IMG/VR virus record: IMGVR_UViG_3300046171_000009
Span: 1 to 27,898 of that record
DNA from: a virus
Reading direction: 5' to 3' (one strand)
Length of the DNA: 27,898 bases
Below, piece after piece: positions 21,141 through 27,898 of the stretch. Position numbers and translations under genes: made by a program. How positions within the stretch are numbered: the first letter of the stretch is position 1; every line of letters begins with the position of its first letter. The notes beneath the pieces were generated by a model that was given only the letters and a program-made list of their open reading frames with translations, had not been told where the DNA came from and ran no database searches.

Positions 21141-23744
21141 TTATTCTAATATTATATTGTCATTTTGCTCTGTTATAAGTGTATCTCCATTTTCTGCTAG
21201 TGCTACAGGATCTTGATCTGTAGTACCATAAACTATAGTATCATTAGAAAATACAATATTACTTCCAATAGTGTACCTTACTCTAATTGCAAACTTATAA
21301 GTTATGTTACTTTCTAAACCTGTTACTTTCTTAGATACAGTTGTATTTGCTAAAGTTTCAGAAAATGTATCATCTATATATAAATCATAGCCTGTAATAT
21401 TATTACCTACAGGATCAGCTAAAGCAGTCCACTCTATAGTGATAAAATCATTACTTTTAACAGTAACACTTAAACTTGCTAATCTAGGTAGACTTGCTGT
21501 CTGATCGTTTTCTACTCCTGTTATAGCCTGTGATAAACTATATAACTCTAAAGAGCTTTTATTGTTTAATAGGTTTGTTTTTATATTATTGATTCTATAT
21601 GTCTTATTACCTATTATAAACTTATCATTTAAATTATACTTTAATATAATATGTAGAGGTAAGTAAGCATCTAGTTTATTTATTCTACCCTGTCTATTAA
21701 ATACACTTGCTATGTAATCTAAATAGTATTTCTCTAGTAAGTTTGTACCTTTAGGCTCTAGAAAAAACTCATCATTTTCTATACCATAGTTTAAAGAACT
21801 AGAAGCATCTAATACTGTACCTCCAGACTGCACTAAAATTTGGCTAGGTCTGTTATAAGCTGATATAGTTTCATCTGATCCTCCATCTGCATTAGCAAAT
21901 AAAAAAGTAGGAGTAGCAGTTTGATTTACTATATACAACAATAAAGGATTACCTATTGTAGGATTAAAATCTTTGTCTAGCATAGCACCTTGACAAATAG
22001 TAGTAGAAGTACCTAAAGCCTCATCCGATAATCTTTCATAAAGCATTTTTTCAAATACAGGCTCTATCTTATAGTCTGTACCATCCCATTCTACATCTCC
22101 ATAATTTTCTCCAGCAAAATTAGATCCCTGTAGCTCATCTGATTTTTCTACTAAAAAACTCTTTTTGCTTGGAAAGTTAAAATCTATGTTTTTATATTGT
22201 AATACTTTGCTTATACTGTTTTTGCTTGTATCTACATATTTAGTAATATCATAATTTAAACCCTCTTCATAGTAATCATTTAAAGGTACTACTCTAATTG
22301 TATTGTCTACCTTGTAAGCTACTAAATTAAACATCTTAAACAAGTTAGTTAAGAAGTCAATAGCTTTCATCTTAGGCATATGTCTACCTATTACTACTGT
22401 ATTAGCTAGTGAGAAAGAATCACTTTCATAAGTACATTGCAAAATTCCGTTTAAACTTGCATCTATTTCGTAATCTACAATATTAAATGTATTTGTTGAT
22501 GTAAGTATTAATCTAACATTAGCCGTAGCATAATAACCTACAGGAACTGTAAATGTATAAGACGTACTGCCTGTATTACCTGTGCTTTCAGTAAGTGTAT
22601 CTCCCCAATATCCGTGTTCAGCTCTAAAATCAAATTCATCAGTTGTTGCTGAGGTTGTAATTCTAATATTTAGTGCTGCAAATTGACCATTTAAACCAAG
22701 TATATCTGGAGGTGTACCTGTTAAAGGTCTGGCCTCATCTCCAGTACCAGGAACAATAGTTAAACCCTCATCAGTAGGCAAGTGAAATAAAGTCTCTAAT
22801 ATAGTTAAACCTCCACCTTCATCTGCATTACTCATAAATCCTTTCTCTCTGTGCATCCACATATAGATACTATTAAAGTCTACACTATTAAAGAACTCCC
22901 CTGTAAAGGTAATCTCATCAAAAGTATTTTGTATAGCATCTATTATCTTTCTTATTTTTATAGCTGGTTTTAAATCTCTGTAGTTTAGCTTCTCTCCAGC
23001 TACTGGAGTATTTGACTCATAAGCACCATTATTATATCTCATATTTTTAGTATGAGTTATTAAAGGAAAACATATATCTCCTAAAGAAGTAAACATAGGA
23101 AATATAGTAGCGTGATCATAAGCAAAGTTTAAACTTGAGTCATAGTTAAGACCACTTAGCATTGTTTCTCCTAATACATCTTTTAGCTCTACAGTTTCTC
23201 CAAAGAATATTAATTTATAAGCGTGAGGTTTATTATTTTTTAGTGATACACTATTTAATCTAATCTTTCCTTTTTTATAGTCTGATCCATTTAGCTTTAT
23301 TAAAGCATCTGCTTTATATCTAGCATCAAAACTATTTAATATATCGCTATCCTCATAATGTCTTATTATTTTAGAATTATGTTTAGAAGCTGGTATATTA
23401 AACTCTTGAGAAAAAGGAGTAAAGATCTTAGCTACATCTTTTACGTTTTTTATAGAATCTGTTATACTTACACTTTCATCCTCAAATAAATCTAACCTAT
23501 TATAATCACTCATAACTAAGTAAGGCTCATTGACTAAAAATATATCATCTGATAAACCTAGAGTAGTAGCAGAAACAGAAGTAACTTTTGCTGAGGTATT
23601 ATTAGCTTCATTAAAAGCTATATAGCCTACCTTTACAGTATTTGTAAAATCTGCATTTGCATCTACTAAGTTATTAGTTGAGCTAGAGGTAGCATTACCA
23701 TAATATCTAATACCATCTCTTATGTATAATTCTATAATTTGCAT
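21141..23744 (-). CDS. Large tail protein with C-terminal fibronectin III domain
   Basis: The 867-aa protein resembles a large minor tail protein that I know from flavobacterial phages: an N-terminal region with LDLFEDESVSITDSIKNVKD and FTPFSQEFNIPASKHN, a middle rich in beta strands, MKAIDFLTNLFKMFNLVAYK near residues 460-480 (a tail-hub-like motif), and LNDKFIIGNKTYRINNIKTN near 720. Residues about 750-845 form a fibronectin type III domain (TIEWTALADP, ITGYDLYIDD, TYKFAIRVRY). The very end, LAENGDTLITEQNDNIILE, recurs in a small fibre-region protein. It is probably the tail hub or central tip. The precise role is inferred. Confidence 0.75.
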   Translation of the reverse strand: MQIIELYIRDGIRYYGNATSSSTNNLVDANADFTNTVKVGYIAFNEANNTSAKVTSVSATTLGLSDDIFLVNEPYLVMSDYNRLDLFEDESVSITDSIKNVKDVAKIFTPFSQEFNIPASKHNSKIIRHYEDSDILNSFDARYKADALIKLNGSDYKKGKIRLNSVSLKNNKPHAYKLIFFGETVELKDVLGETMLSGLNYDSSLNFAYDHATIFPMFTSLGDICFPLITHTKNMRYNNGAYESNTPVAGEKLNYRDLKPAIKIRKIIDAIQNTFDEITFTGEFFNSVDFNSIYMWMHREKGFMSNADEGGGLTILETLFHLPTDEGLTIVPGTGDEARPLTGTPPDILGLNGQFAALNIRITTSATTDEFDFRAEHGYWGDTLTESTGNTGSTSYTFTVPVGYYATANVRLILTSTNTFNIVDYEIDASLNGILQCTYESDSFSLANTVVIGRHMPKMKAIDFLTNLFKMFNLVAYKVDNTIRVVPLNDYYEEGLNYDITKYVDTSKNSISKVLQYKNIDFNFPSKKSFLVEKSDELQGSNFAGENYGDVEWDGTDYKIEPVFEKMLYERLSDEALGTSTTICQGAMLDKDFNPTIGNPLLLYIVNQTATPTFLFANADGGSDETISAYNRPSQILVQSGGTVLDASSSLNYGIENDEFFLEPKGTNLLEKYYLDYIASVFNRQGRINKLDAYLPLHIILKYNLNDKFIIGNKTYRINNIKTNLLNNKSSLELYSLSQAITGVENDQTASLPRLASLSVTVKSNDFITIEWTALADPVGNNITGYDLYIDDTFSETLANTTVSKKVTGLESNITYKFAIRVRYTIGSNIVFSNDTIVYGTTDQDPVALAENGDTLITEQNDNIILE

Positions 23745-24880
23745 TAGCGAATATTGTTTATAGTATCAAAAGCAAAATCTATCTCTATTGTATAGTTTAT
23801 TAATTTGTCGTTTAAGTGAGTTTTATATGTCAAACTGCTTCCACTTACATTTACAGGAAGTGTTTGAGAGTTAATCTCTATCCAACAATCCTCACTAAGT
23901 TGCATCTCTTTAAATACATCATTATAAGACTCTGGATAATAACCAGTGTTTAAAGTTAGTTTCTCATTACCATTTTTAGTAAATATTTTATTTTGATGGT
24001 TACTTATATTGTAAGATCCTCCACTTATTATATTTCTTTTAAAGCTATCTTTTGTAGTAGATAAAACTTCATTAGTTCTTTTAAAAAACCATATATCCTG
24101 GAGGCTGCCAAACTTATTAGTAAATGTAATTTTTAAAGGATCGTATTTACACTCCTCTATATTATCTACAATTAATTTAGTAACTCCTGTTGAGGTCTCT
24201 ACAAAAATAGTATCAAAGTCAAATAAAGTAAATTCATTAGTAAACTCATCTAAACAGCTACTACCCTCAAAAGTGCCTCCATCCTGTATTACTCTATCCT
24301 CATATTCATCTGATCCGTTTATTCCGTTTGTAACGTATTCTATTTGCTCATCACTTTCTGTGCTACTACTTACTGCCTTAGTATATACTTGAGTTCCATT
24401 AAGCTGGTAAGTAACTTGAGTAGTTAGTGATGTATCTACAGCTATAGTAGCTGGAGCATCATCTAGTTTTACTATTTTAGTATTGGTTTGTAATAATCCT
24501 GTATTATTTTCTGGATTAGCTCCTTGCTCAAAAAACCCATAACCATAAAAACCTTTTAGCTGTGTAAAGCTACTTGTAGGCTGTATTGTTACTTGATGTG
24601 TTTCAGTAGTTCTATAATCTACCCATTGTATCTCAGTTGCATAATTTCCATCAAAACTATTAGTAAAGTAATCTTTAACTAATTCTGATATTTCAAAAAC
24701 ACATTCATTATCGACTGCAAATGATTCTAGTATATAGGTAGCTGTAGTAGGTCTATCGTTGTTAGTTGCTCCTACTCCTCTTGTACCTGTATATATAAAC
24801 AATTCTAATTGGCAGCTAGTTAAGTTTGTTACTGTGCCAGTTGTTATATAATATGGACTTCTTACGTTTAATTTGCTCAT
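23744..24880 (-). CDS. Minor tail protein, distal-tail-like (378 aa)
   Basis: The protein is beta-rich with aromatic and Thr/Ser-rich stretches: MSKLNVRSPYYITTGTVTNL, VFEISELVKDYFTNSFDG, FYGYGFFEQGANPE, then DIWFFKRTNEVLSTTKDSF and TLNTGYYPESYNDVFKEMQL. I know this pattern as a structural protein next to the large tail protein in Bacteroidetes phages. A role at the distal tail is inferred from its neighbours; the fold is not clear to me. It shares TAATG with the gene after it and ATGA with the gene before it. Confidence 0.65.
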   Translation of the reverse strand: MSKLNVRSPYYITTGTVTNLTSCQLELFIYTGTRGVGATNNDRPTTATYILESFAVDNECVFEISELVKDYFTNSFDGNYATEIQWVDYRTTETHQVTIQPTSSFTQLKGFYGYGFFEQGANPENNTGLLQTNTKIVKLDDAPATIAVDTSLTTQVTYQLNGTQVYTKAVSSSTESDEQIEYVTNGINGSDEYEDRVIQDGGTFEGSSCLDEFTNEFTLFDFDTIFVETSTGVTKLIVDNIEECKYDPLKITFTNKFGSLQDIWFFKRTNEVLSTTKDSFKRNIISGGSYNISNHQNKIFTKNGNEKLTLNTGYYPESYNDVFKEMQLSEDCWIEINSQTLPVNVSGSSLTYKTHLNDKLINYTIEIDFAFDTINNIR

Positions 24881-25446
24881 TTTTTATTTATACTAATTTC
24901 TATATCTTTTTCTACATCTAATTTTAATCCTTCCTCTAGCTTATATGGTATCTGTTGCTGTGCATACTCAAAAGCATTAGTGAAAAACATAGTAGGTCTC
25001 AAACCTCTGTTATATATGTTACCAGCAATAATCTTACCTATTGTCTCATATGTACCTCTAACAAATCTACCTTGTTCGTCTCTTAATCTATAATTTTTAT
25101 TCTTTGCCCAATCTGCTACACTCAATGCAAAATCATCAAATGTCCCAGCCATATTACCACTACCAAACTCATAAGGACTATTTGGTGCTTGTTGTTCTTT
25201 TATTGCTTTATCTCCTCCTCTTACTTTACTAGGATCTTTACCCTTAACACCTTTATCCTGGAACTTACCATAATCTTCCATTAGGATTTGAAAGTATAAT
25301 CCTCTAGTATCTTTCTCTATAACAGTACCCTGTATGCTATCATATAATTTACCAACAATACCTTCATTAGCTAGATTCTTTTTTGATTCTTGTACAATTA
25401 AGTCTCTAACCTCTTCTAGATATTTTATTAAATTATCGTTAATCAC
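24877..25446 (-). CDS. HK97 gp10-like tail completion protein (189 aa)
   Basis: The signatures of the HK97 gp10 family are present: ILMEDYGKFQDKGVKGK near residue 55-70 and GLRPTMFFTNAFEYAQQQ near 147-164, with a helical N-terminus (YLEEVRDLIVQESKK). Such proteins sit at the neck or tail end and complete head-tail joining. The start is GTG at 25446, which overlaps the previous stop; a TAG lies just upstream in frame and no ATG is available until residue 56, so GTG is well supported. Confidence 0.75.
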   Translation of the reverse strand: MINDNLIKYLEEVRDLIVQESKKNLANEGIVGKLYDSIQGTVIEKDTRGLYFQILMEDYGKFQDKGVKGKDPSKVRGGDKAIKEQQAPNSPYEFGSGNMAGTFDDFALSVADWAKNKNYRLRDEQGRFVRGTYETIGKIIAGNIYNRGLRPTMFFTNAFEYAQQQIPYKLEEGLKLDVEKDIEISINKK

Positions 25447-25921
25447 AGATATCTATATTATTCATTACCACTAAAGAAAACGTAGCAGACCAACCAGCTA
25501 ATTCGTTTTCAAACCTATCTTTAAAAGCTTGTAAGTTAGATGTACCTTCTAATTGATAACCATCTCTATGAGTAGTACCTTTTCTTAGTTCTTGTATAAA
25601 CTTATTAAGTACAGCTAATTGAGTGTTTAATACATCCATCTCATTATTGTTTCCTCTAAAGATATCTTGAGTTTCTTCTTTGTTTATGTCTACTAAATCC
25701 ATAGCTAAGATGCTAAAGTTAAAAGTCATAGTTTGACCATTTTCTGTAACGTTGTTTAGCATTATATGACATAAGGGAAATATATCTTGTTTGTTTAGAT
25801 TTACTTGAGTTATATCTCCTCTAGTTACTGTATTAACATTTACATCTGTTAGTAGTAAATCCTTTAGAGTATCCATTACATCATAGTAAGCTATTGCTCC
25901 TCTGTGTGTTATTGCTGTCAT
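25439..25921 (-). CDS. Tail terminator-like structural protein (160 aa)
   Basis: The protein opens MTAITHRGAIAYYDVMDTLK and has DIFPLCHIMLNNVTENG, TFNFSILAMDLVDINKEET, then GNNNEMDVLNTQLAVLNKFI and NELAGWSATFSLVVMNNIDI. The alpha/beta build with a strand of hydrophobic residues at each end is like tail terminator proteins that cap the tail tube beneath the connector. It is followed by the gp10-like gene, a usual neighbour. The call is by pattern and context. Its ATG overlaps the TGA of the 40-aa membrane ORF. Confidence 0.6.
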   Translation of the reverse strand: MTAITHRGAIAYYDVMDTLKDLLLTDVNVNTVTRGDITQVNLNKQDIFPLCHIMLNNVTENGQTMTFNFSILAMDLVDINKEETQDIFRGNNNEMDVLNTQLAVLNKFIQELRKGTTHRDGYQLEGTSNLQAFKDRFENELAGWSATFSLVVMNNIDICD

Positions 25922-26040
25922 TTAATTCTTTTTTCTTTTAACGTTCCCTTTACTACTAATAAACTAATAAGTATAATAGTGAAGATATTAGGATGTCCCT
26001 CTCCACAGAAACCTAATATGTGATTAATACTATCTATCAT
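25918..26040 (-). CDS. Small membrane protein in tail module (40 aa)
   Basis: The ATG at 26040-26038 overlaps the TGA of the chaperone extension, and the stop overlaps the next ATG. The product begins MIDSINHILGFCGEGHPNIF and then has one hydrophobic helix (FTIILISLLVVKG) with a basic end (TLKEKRIK). I recall similar HILGFCGE...HPN proteins in flavobacterial phages at the same place. Role unknown; a membrane factor made during late infection. Confidence 0.65.
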   Translation of the reverse strand: MIDSINHILGFCGEGHPNIFTIILISLLVVKGTLKEKRIK

Positions 26041-26294
26041 TTAAAATTCTTTTTTATTCTTCTTCTTTCTAATTCTGCTTTCTCTTTCATAAAAGCTAAA
26101 GCATATAAACACTTATGTAGATTTAGTTTAGTAACCTTATCTACCTTCATTATATTAAATCCGCTAAGTGCTTGTATTGATTGATACCATCCCCATTTAT
26201 TAGAGAAGTTTGATTCAGCACTGAGTCCTCCAGAAGATTCTCCTCCTCCAAATATTTCGTCATAGCTATCGACAATTCTTTCCCTAAATTGTAA
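26037..26294 (-). CDS. -1 frame extension of the tail-assembly chaperone (GT-like, 85 codons)
   Basis: This frame is open from just after a TAG at 26309-26307 to a TGA at 26039-26037. Reading on from the T run by a -1 slip gives LQFRERIVDSYDEIFGGGES, then FSNKWGWYQSIQAL and VTKLNLHKCLYALAFMKEKA, ending in a basic KKNFK. The WGWYQSI..L..LNxHxCLYxLxFxKEKxxLE pattern is one I recognise from the C-terminus of Bacteroidetes phage chaperone-like proteins. The fusion product would be about 251 aa. An ATG at 26150 could also start the last 37 codons alone. If the T run is misread, this is simply the true C-terminus of one gene. Confidence 0.65.
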   Translation of the reverse strand, partial: LQFRERIVDSYDEIFGGGESSGGLSAESNFSNKWGWYQSIQALSGFNIMKVDKVTKLNLHKCLYALAFMKEKAELERRRIKKNFK

Positions 26295-26791
26295 AAAAAA
26301 AGCATACTACTTACTACTGCATCCATTGGAGTATGTATCATAGCATCATAATACAGATCCCCTTTATATTCTTCAATTAGATACTTATCTTTTATTTTTT
26401 GTTTAACTGGTCTATATAGAACAGCCATTGCTTTATACATATTGTCCCAGCTTCCTAAATTAGAATCTAGATCTACATACTCTCCAAAGGTCATATCATC
26501 TAGCTTAGGTATAAAACCAAACTCAGTATCTCCTAACTTAAATGTCTTTACTAATTCTGGTTTCTGATTAAGAGTGTTAGTAATTGTTCCTACTACCTTT
26601 CTTACATCACTCATCTTATATTCTACTGCTTCTATTAGTGGAACTCCACAAAAGATATCTAGTGTTTTCTGATGAACAAAGACATCGCTATAGTCATCAT
26701 CTTGATTAACTTCTAATACTTTCAGATACTTAACATAGTCTGATAGCTTTATCTCTCCTAATTCTGTAGGTACATTTAGTTTGATCTTCAT
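26150..26791 (-). CDS. Tail-assembly chaperone, short form (G-like, 213 aa)
   Basis: The 213-aa protein begins MKIKLNVPTELGEIKLSDYV and has FCGVPLIEAVEY, a beta pair (FKLGDTEFGFIPKLDDMTFG), EYVDLDSNLGSWDNMYKAMA, VLYRPVKQK and IEEYKGDLYYDAMIHTPMD. This matches proteins I know as tail-assembly chaperone candidates in Bacteroidetes phages. It ends in frame with FFYNLGKELSIAMTKYLEEE and NGDGINQYKHLADLI. Near codon 165 lies a run of nine T where a -1 slip would produce a longer form. Lambda G/GT-type chaperones use the same trick and coat the tape measure before tail assembly. An ACGTTATATTA box lies 2 nt before the ATG. Confidence 0.7.
   Translation of the reverse strand: MKIKLNVPTELGEIKLSDYVKYLKVLEVNQDDDYSDVFVHQKTLDIFCGVPLIEAVEYKMSDVRKVVGTITNTLNQKPELVKTFKLGDTEFGFIPKLDDMTFGEYVDLDSNLGSWDNMYKAMAVLYRPVKQKIKDKYLIEEYKGDLYYDAMIHTPMDAVVSSMLFFYNLGKELSIAMTKYLEEENLLEDSVLNQTSLINGDGINQYKHLADLI
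26293..26301 (-). other. Poly-T9 slippery site, candidate -1 ribosomal frameshift
   Basis: The chaperone frame reads CTT TTT TTT TAC here, so T TTT TTT is a canonical X XXY YYZ heptamer. Slipping one base back continues as TTA CAA TTT into an 85-codon open frame. A weak inverted repeat (ACAATT / AATTGT, 26292-26287 and 26277-26272) follows directly, closer than the usual spacer, so its role as a stimulator is doubtful. Confidence 0.65.
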
Positions 26792-26793
26792 AA

Positions 26794-26804
26794 TAATATA
26801 ACGT
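26794..26804 (-). promoter_or_regulatory. ACGTTATATTA box, candidate late promoter
   Basis: An exact copy of the 11-mer ends 2 nt before the ATG of the chaperone gene, in the 27-nt gap after the terminase. It would start transcription of the tail module. Confidence 0.6.
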
Positions 26805-26818
26805 AAAATTTATTAGTT

Positions 26819-27400
26819 TTAACGAATTGCATACTTACCAAAGTTTACTTTACTCATAATAGAATAAGTACTATACCTAGTCGCATCAATAAGATGATCG
26901 TTCTTTGGCTCTGGTTGGTTAGTAAGCTTTCCGCTTTTATCTTCTTTCCATTTGTAATCTCTAAACTCCTGTATAGCGTGATGGCTATCTTTAGTTATGT
27001 TTAGTTTATATCTCTTAAGTAAATCTATTCCAGCATTAATAGAGTCTTTACCTTTTACACTAGGTCTTATATTCCAACCCATTCTTCTTAGCTCTTCATT
27101 TAGTCTAGGCTCTGCAGAGTCTGCATAGATTAGCTCTTTGTTAATTCCTAAGTCTTTTAGCTTATGATGGATATCTCTTCCTGTCATCATAGTTTGGTAG
27201 ATACATTCTTTTATGTATAGCTCATAATCTTTTTTCCATACTCCTACCATAGCTGTAGGATCATTAGTATATCCGTAGTCAAGTCCATAACTTACAAGCT
27301 CTGCATCTGCTGGTATGTTATCAGTTTCATAGTATTTGAATATAGTTGCTTTACTATATCCTCTCTGCCCTAGTCCATAGATTCCTCCAGTAGTGCTCAT
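26819..27400 (-). CDS. terL: Terminase large subunit, C-terminal (nuclease) fragment
   Basis: The frame holds the RNase H-like nuclease of TerL with the expected acidic residues: YGLDYGYTNDPTAMVGVW, ELIYADSAEPR and the final LIDATRYSTYS. It also has IYGLGQRGYSKATIFKYY at its start, the linker region that in intact relatives continues from the ATPase domain. Its nominal start (ATG 27400) is not a real start: the codons before it in another frame encode IEEIERLKQTDEHYWR, which clearly belongs to the same protein. Removing one base near 27381-27388 joins the frames. TerL cuts and pumps DNA into the head. Confidence 0.85.
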   Translation of the reverse strand: MSTTGGIYGLGQRGYSKATIFKYYETDNIPADAELVSYGLDYGYTNDPTAMVGVWKKDYELYIKECIYQTMMTGRDIHHKLKDLGINKELIYADSAEPRLNEELRRMGWNIRPSVKGKDSINAGIDLLKRYKLNITKDSHHAIQEFRDYKWKEDKSGKLTNQPEPKNDHLIDATRYSTYSIMSKVNFGKYAIR

Positions 27401-27507
27401 CTGTTTGTTTAAGTCTCTCTATCTCTTCTATTATACTTGTATCTAGAAACTTATTATCTAAGTATGTAGTTTTAAAGAACTCTACATCTTCTCTAGGTAT
27501 TACCTTA

Positions 27508-27898
27508 TCATATATCCAGTGATAGAAAGTCAGAAGGATTAAAGTCTATTACTATCTTTTCTGTTGTTCTAAATACTAACTGCTGCCAGTCCTCATAGTC
27601 TAACTCATTAGCCTCATTAATAAACAGGAACTCTCTTTTACGACCTCTAATCTTTTGTGGCTGATCTACACTAATAAACTCTACTAGATTCCCATTTAGA
27701 TCGTATTCACTATTACTTTTATTGTGATTCCCCTCAGCATACTTATTATGTATTTTAAGTATATCTATAAAGTCTCTCATTACTGAGGATCTTAAAGCTG
27801 GGAATGTCTTTCTACATATAGTGATAGTCTTACCAGTATTTACCTGGCAGTAGTGGAATATAATAAAGAGCAAAATGTTATAAGTCTTTCCAGATCTT
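27508..27898 (-). CDS. terL: Terminase large subunit, N-terminal (ATPase) fragment, 5' partial
   Basis: The frame is open to the window edge and starts inside the Walker A motif (RSGKTYNILL at the edge). It has KTFPALRSSVMRDFIDIL, a Walker B of the form REFLFINEANEL (Asn-Glu in place of Asp-Glu, as usual in this group), and the motif III region IVIDFNPSD. It then hits a TGA after a frame change at the AAA run 27526-27528; removing one base continues FYHWIYDKVIPREDVEFFKT into the middle frame (27401-27530). Packaging ATPase of the terminase. Without the lost base the protein would stop before the nuclease. Confidence 0.85.
   Translation of the reverse strand, partial: RSGKTYNILLFIIFHYCQVNTGKTITICRKTFPALRSSVMRDFIDILKIHNKYAEGNHNKSNSEYDLNGNLVEFISVDQPQKIRGRKREFLFINEANELDYEDWQQLVFRTTEKIVIDFNPSDFLSLDI

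Noticed and set aside
26037-26150. Independent 37-aa gene starting at ATG 26150
   Set aside because: The frame continues upstream through coherent protein (WGWYQSI and so on) to the T9 run, so it is better read as the end of a -1 extension, though an internal start is not excluded.
27401-27530. Intron or intein in the terminase gene
   Set aside because: The middle segment reads as normal terminase sequence in another frame, so two single-base insertions explain the breaks without any inserted element.
1-27898. tRNA genes, integrase, attachment sites or insertion sequences
   Set aside because: I saw no cloverleaf-like sequence, recombinase motif or transposase in the window.

Overview
The window is about 28 kb of a tailed (siphovirus-type) phage or prophage genome from a Bacteroidetes host, most likely a flavobacterium. 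The DNA is AT-rich. The genes lack Shine-Dalgarno leaders. One promoter has the Bacteroidetes TTTG / TAnnTTTG form, and many proteins read like families I know from flavobacterial phages. Every gene I support lies on the minus strand, so transcription runs from high to low coordinates. Both ends cut through a gene: the large terminase on the right and a small coiled-coil ORF on the left.

Layout in the direction of transcription. (1) 27898-26819: large terminase, broken by two apparent single-base insertions. (2) 26791-19239: tail module, with a tail-assembly chaperone carrying a likely programmed -1 frameshift at a run of nine T, a small membrane protein, tail terminator/completion-like proteins, two large tail proteins (one ending in a fibronectin III domain) and the tape measure. 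(3) 19208-11191: head module placed unusually after the tape measure: XkdF-like protease, Cys-rich protein, decoration-like protein, three tandem paralogues, scaffold-like protein, major capsid, major tail protein between two terminators, a small structural protein, portal and a connector. (4) 11181-7451: small ORFs and receptor-binding fibres, including an S74 chaperone-tailed fibre and a LamG-like fibre. (5) 7446-6354: lysis cassette with small membrane proteins, an M15 peptidase and a holin-like protein. (6) 6350-6247: an AT-rich array of about eight 14-bp units holding a palindromic decamer. (7) 6181-1: replication, recombination, modification and control genes: NinG-like nuclease, two proteins suggestive of ssDNA binding, RecA-fold helicase, sigma-like factor, PD-(D/E)XK-like nuclease, a DUF5664/MazZ-like nucleotide hydrolase and a Mom-like DNA modification enzyme, with many tiny ORFs overlapping by a few bases.

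How it may work together: a host-type promoter at 5663-5694 would start the early block, which encodes its own sigma-like factor. Four near-identical boxes (ACGTTATATTA, one variant) sit just before start codons in the structural block and are good candidates for late promoters read by that factor. Mom and the nucleotide hydrolase suggest chemical protection of phage DNA. I saw no tRNA, CRISPR array, integrase, insertion sequence or DNA polymerase in the window.
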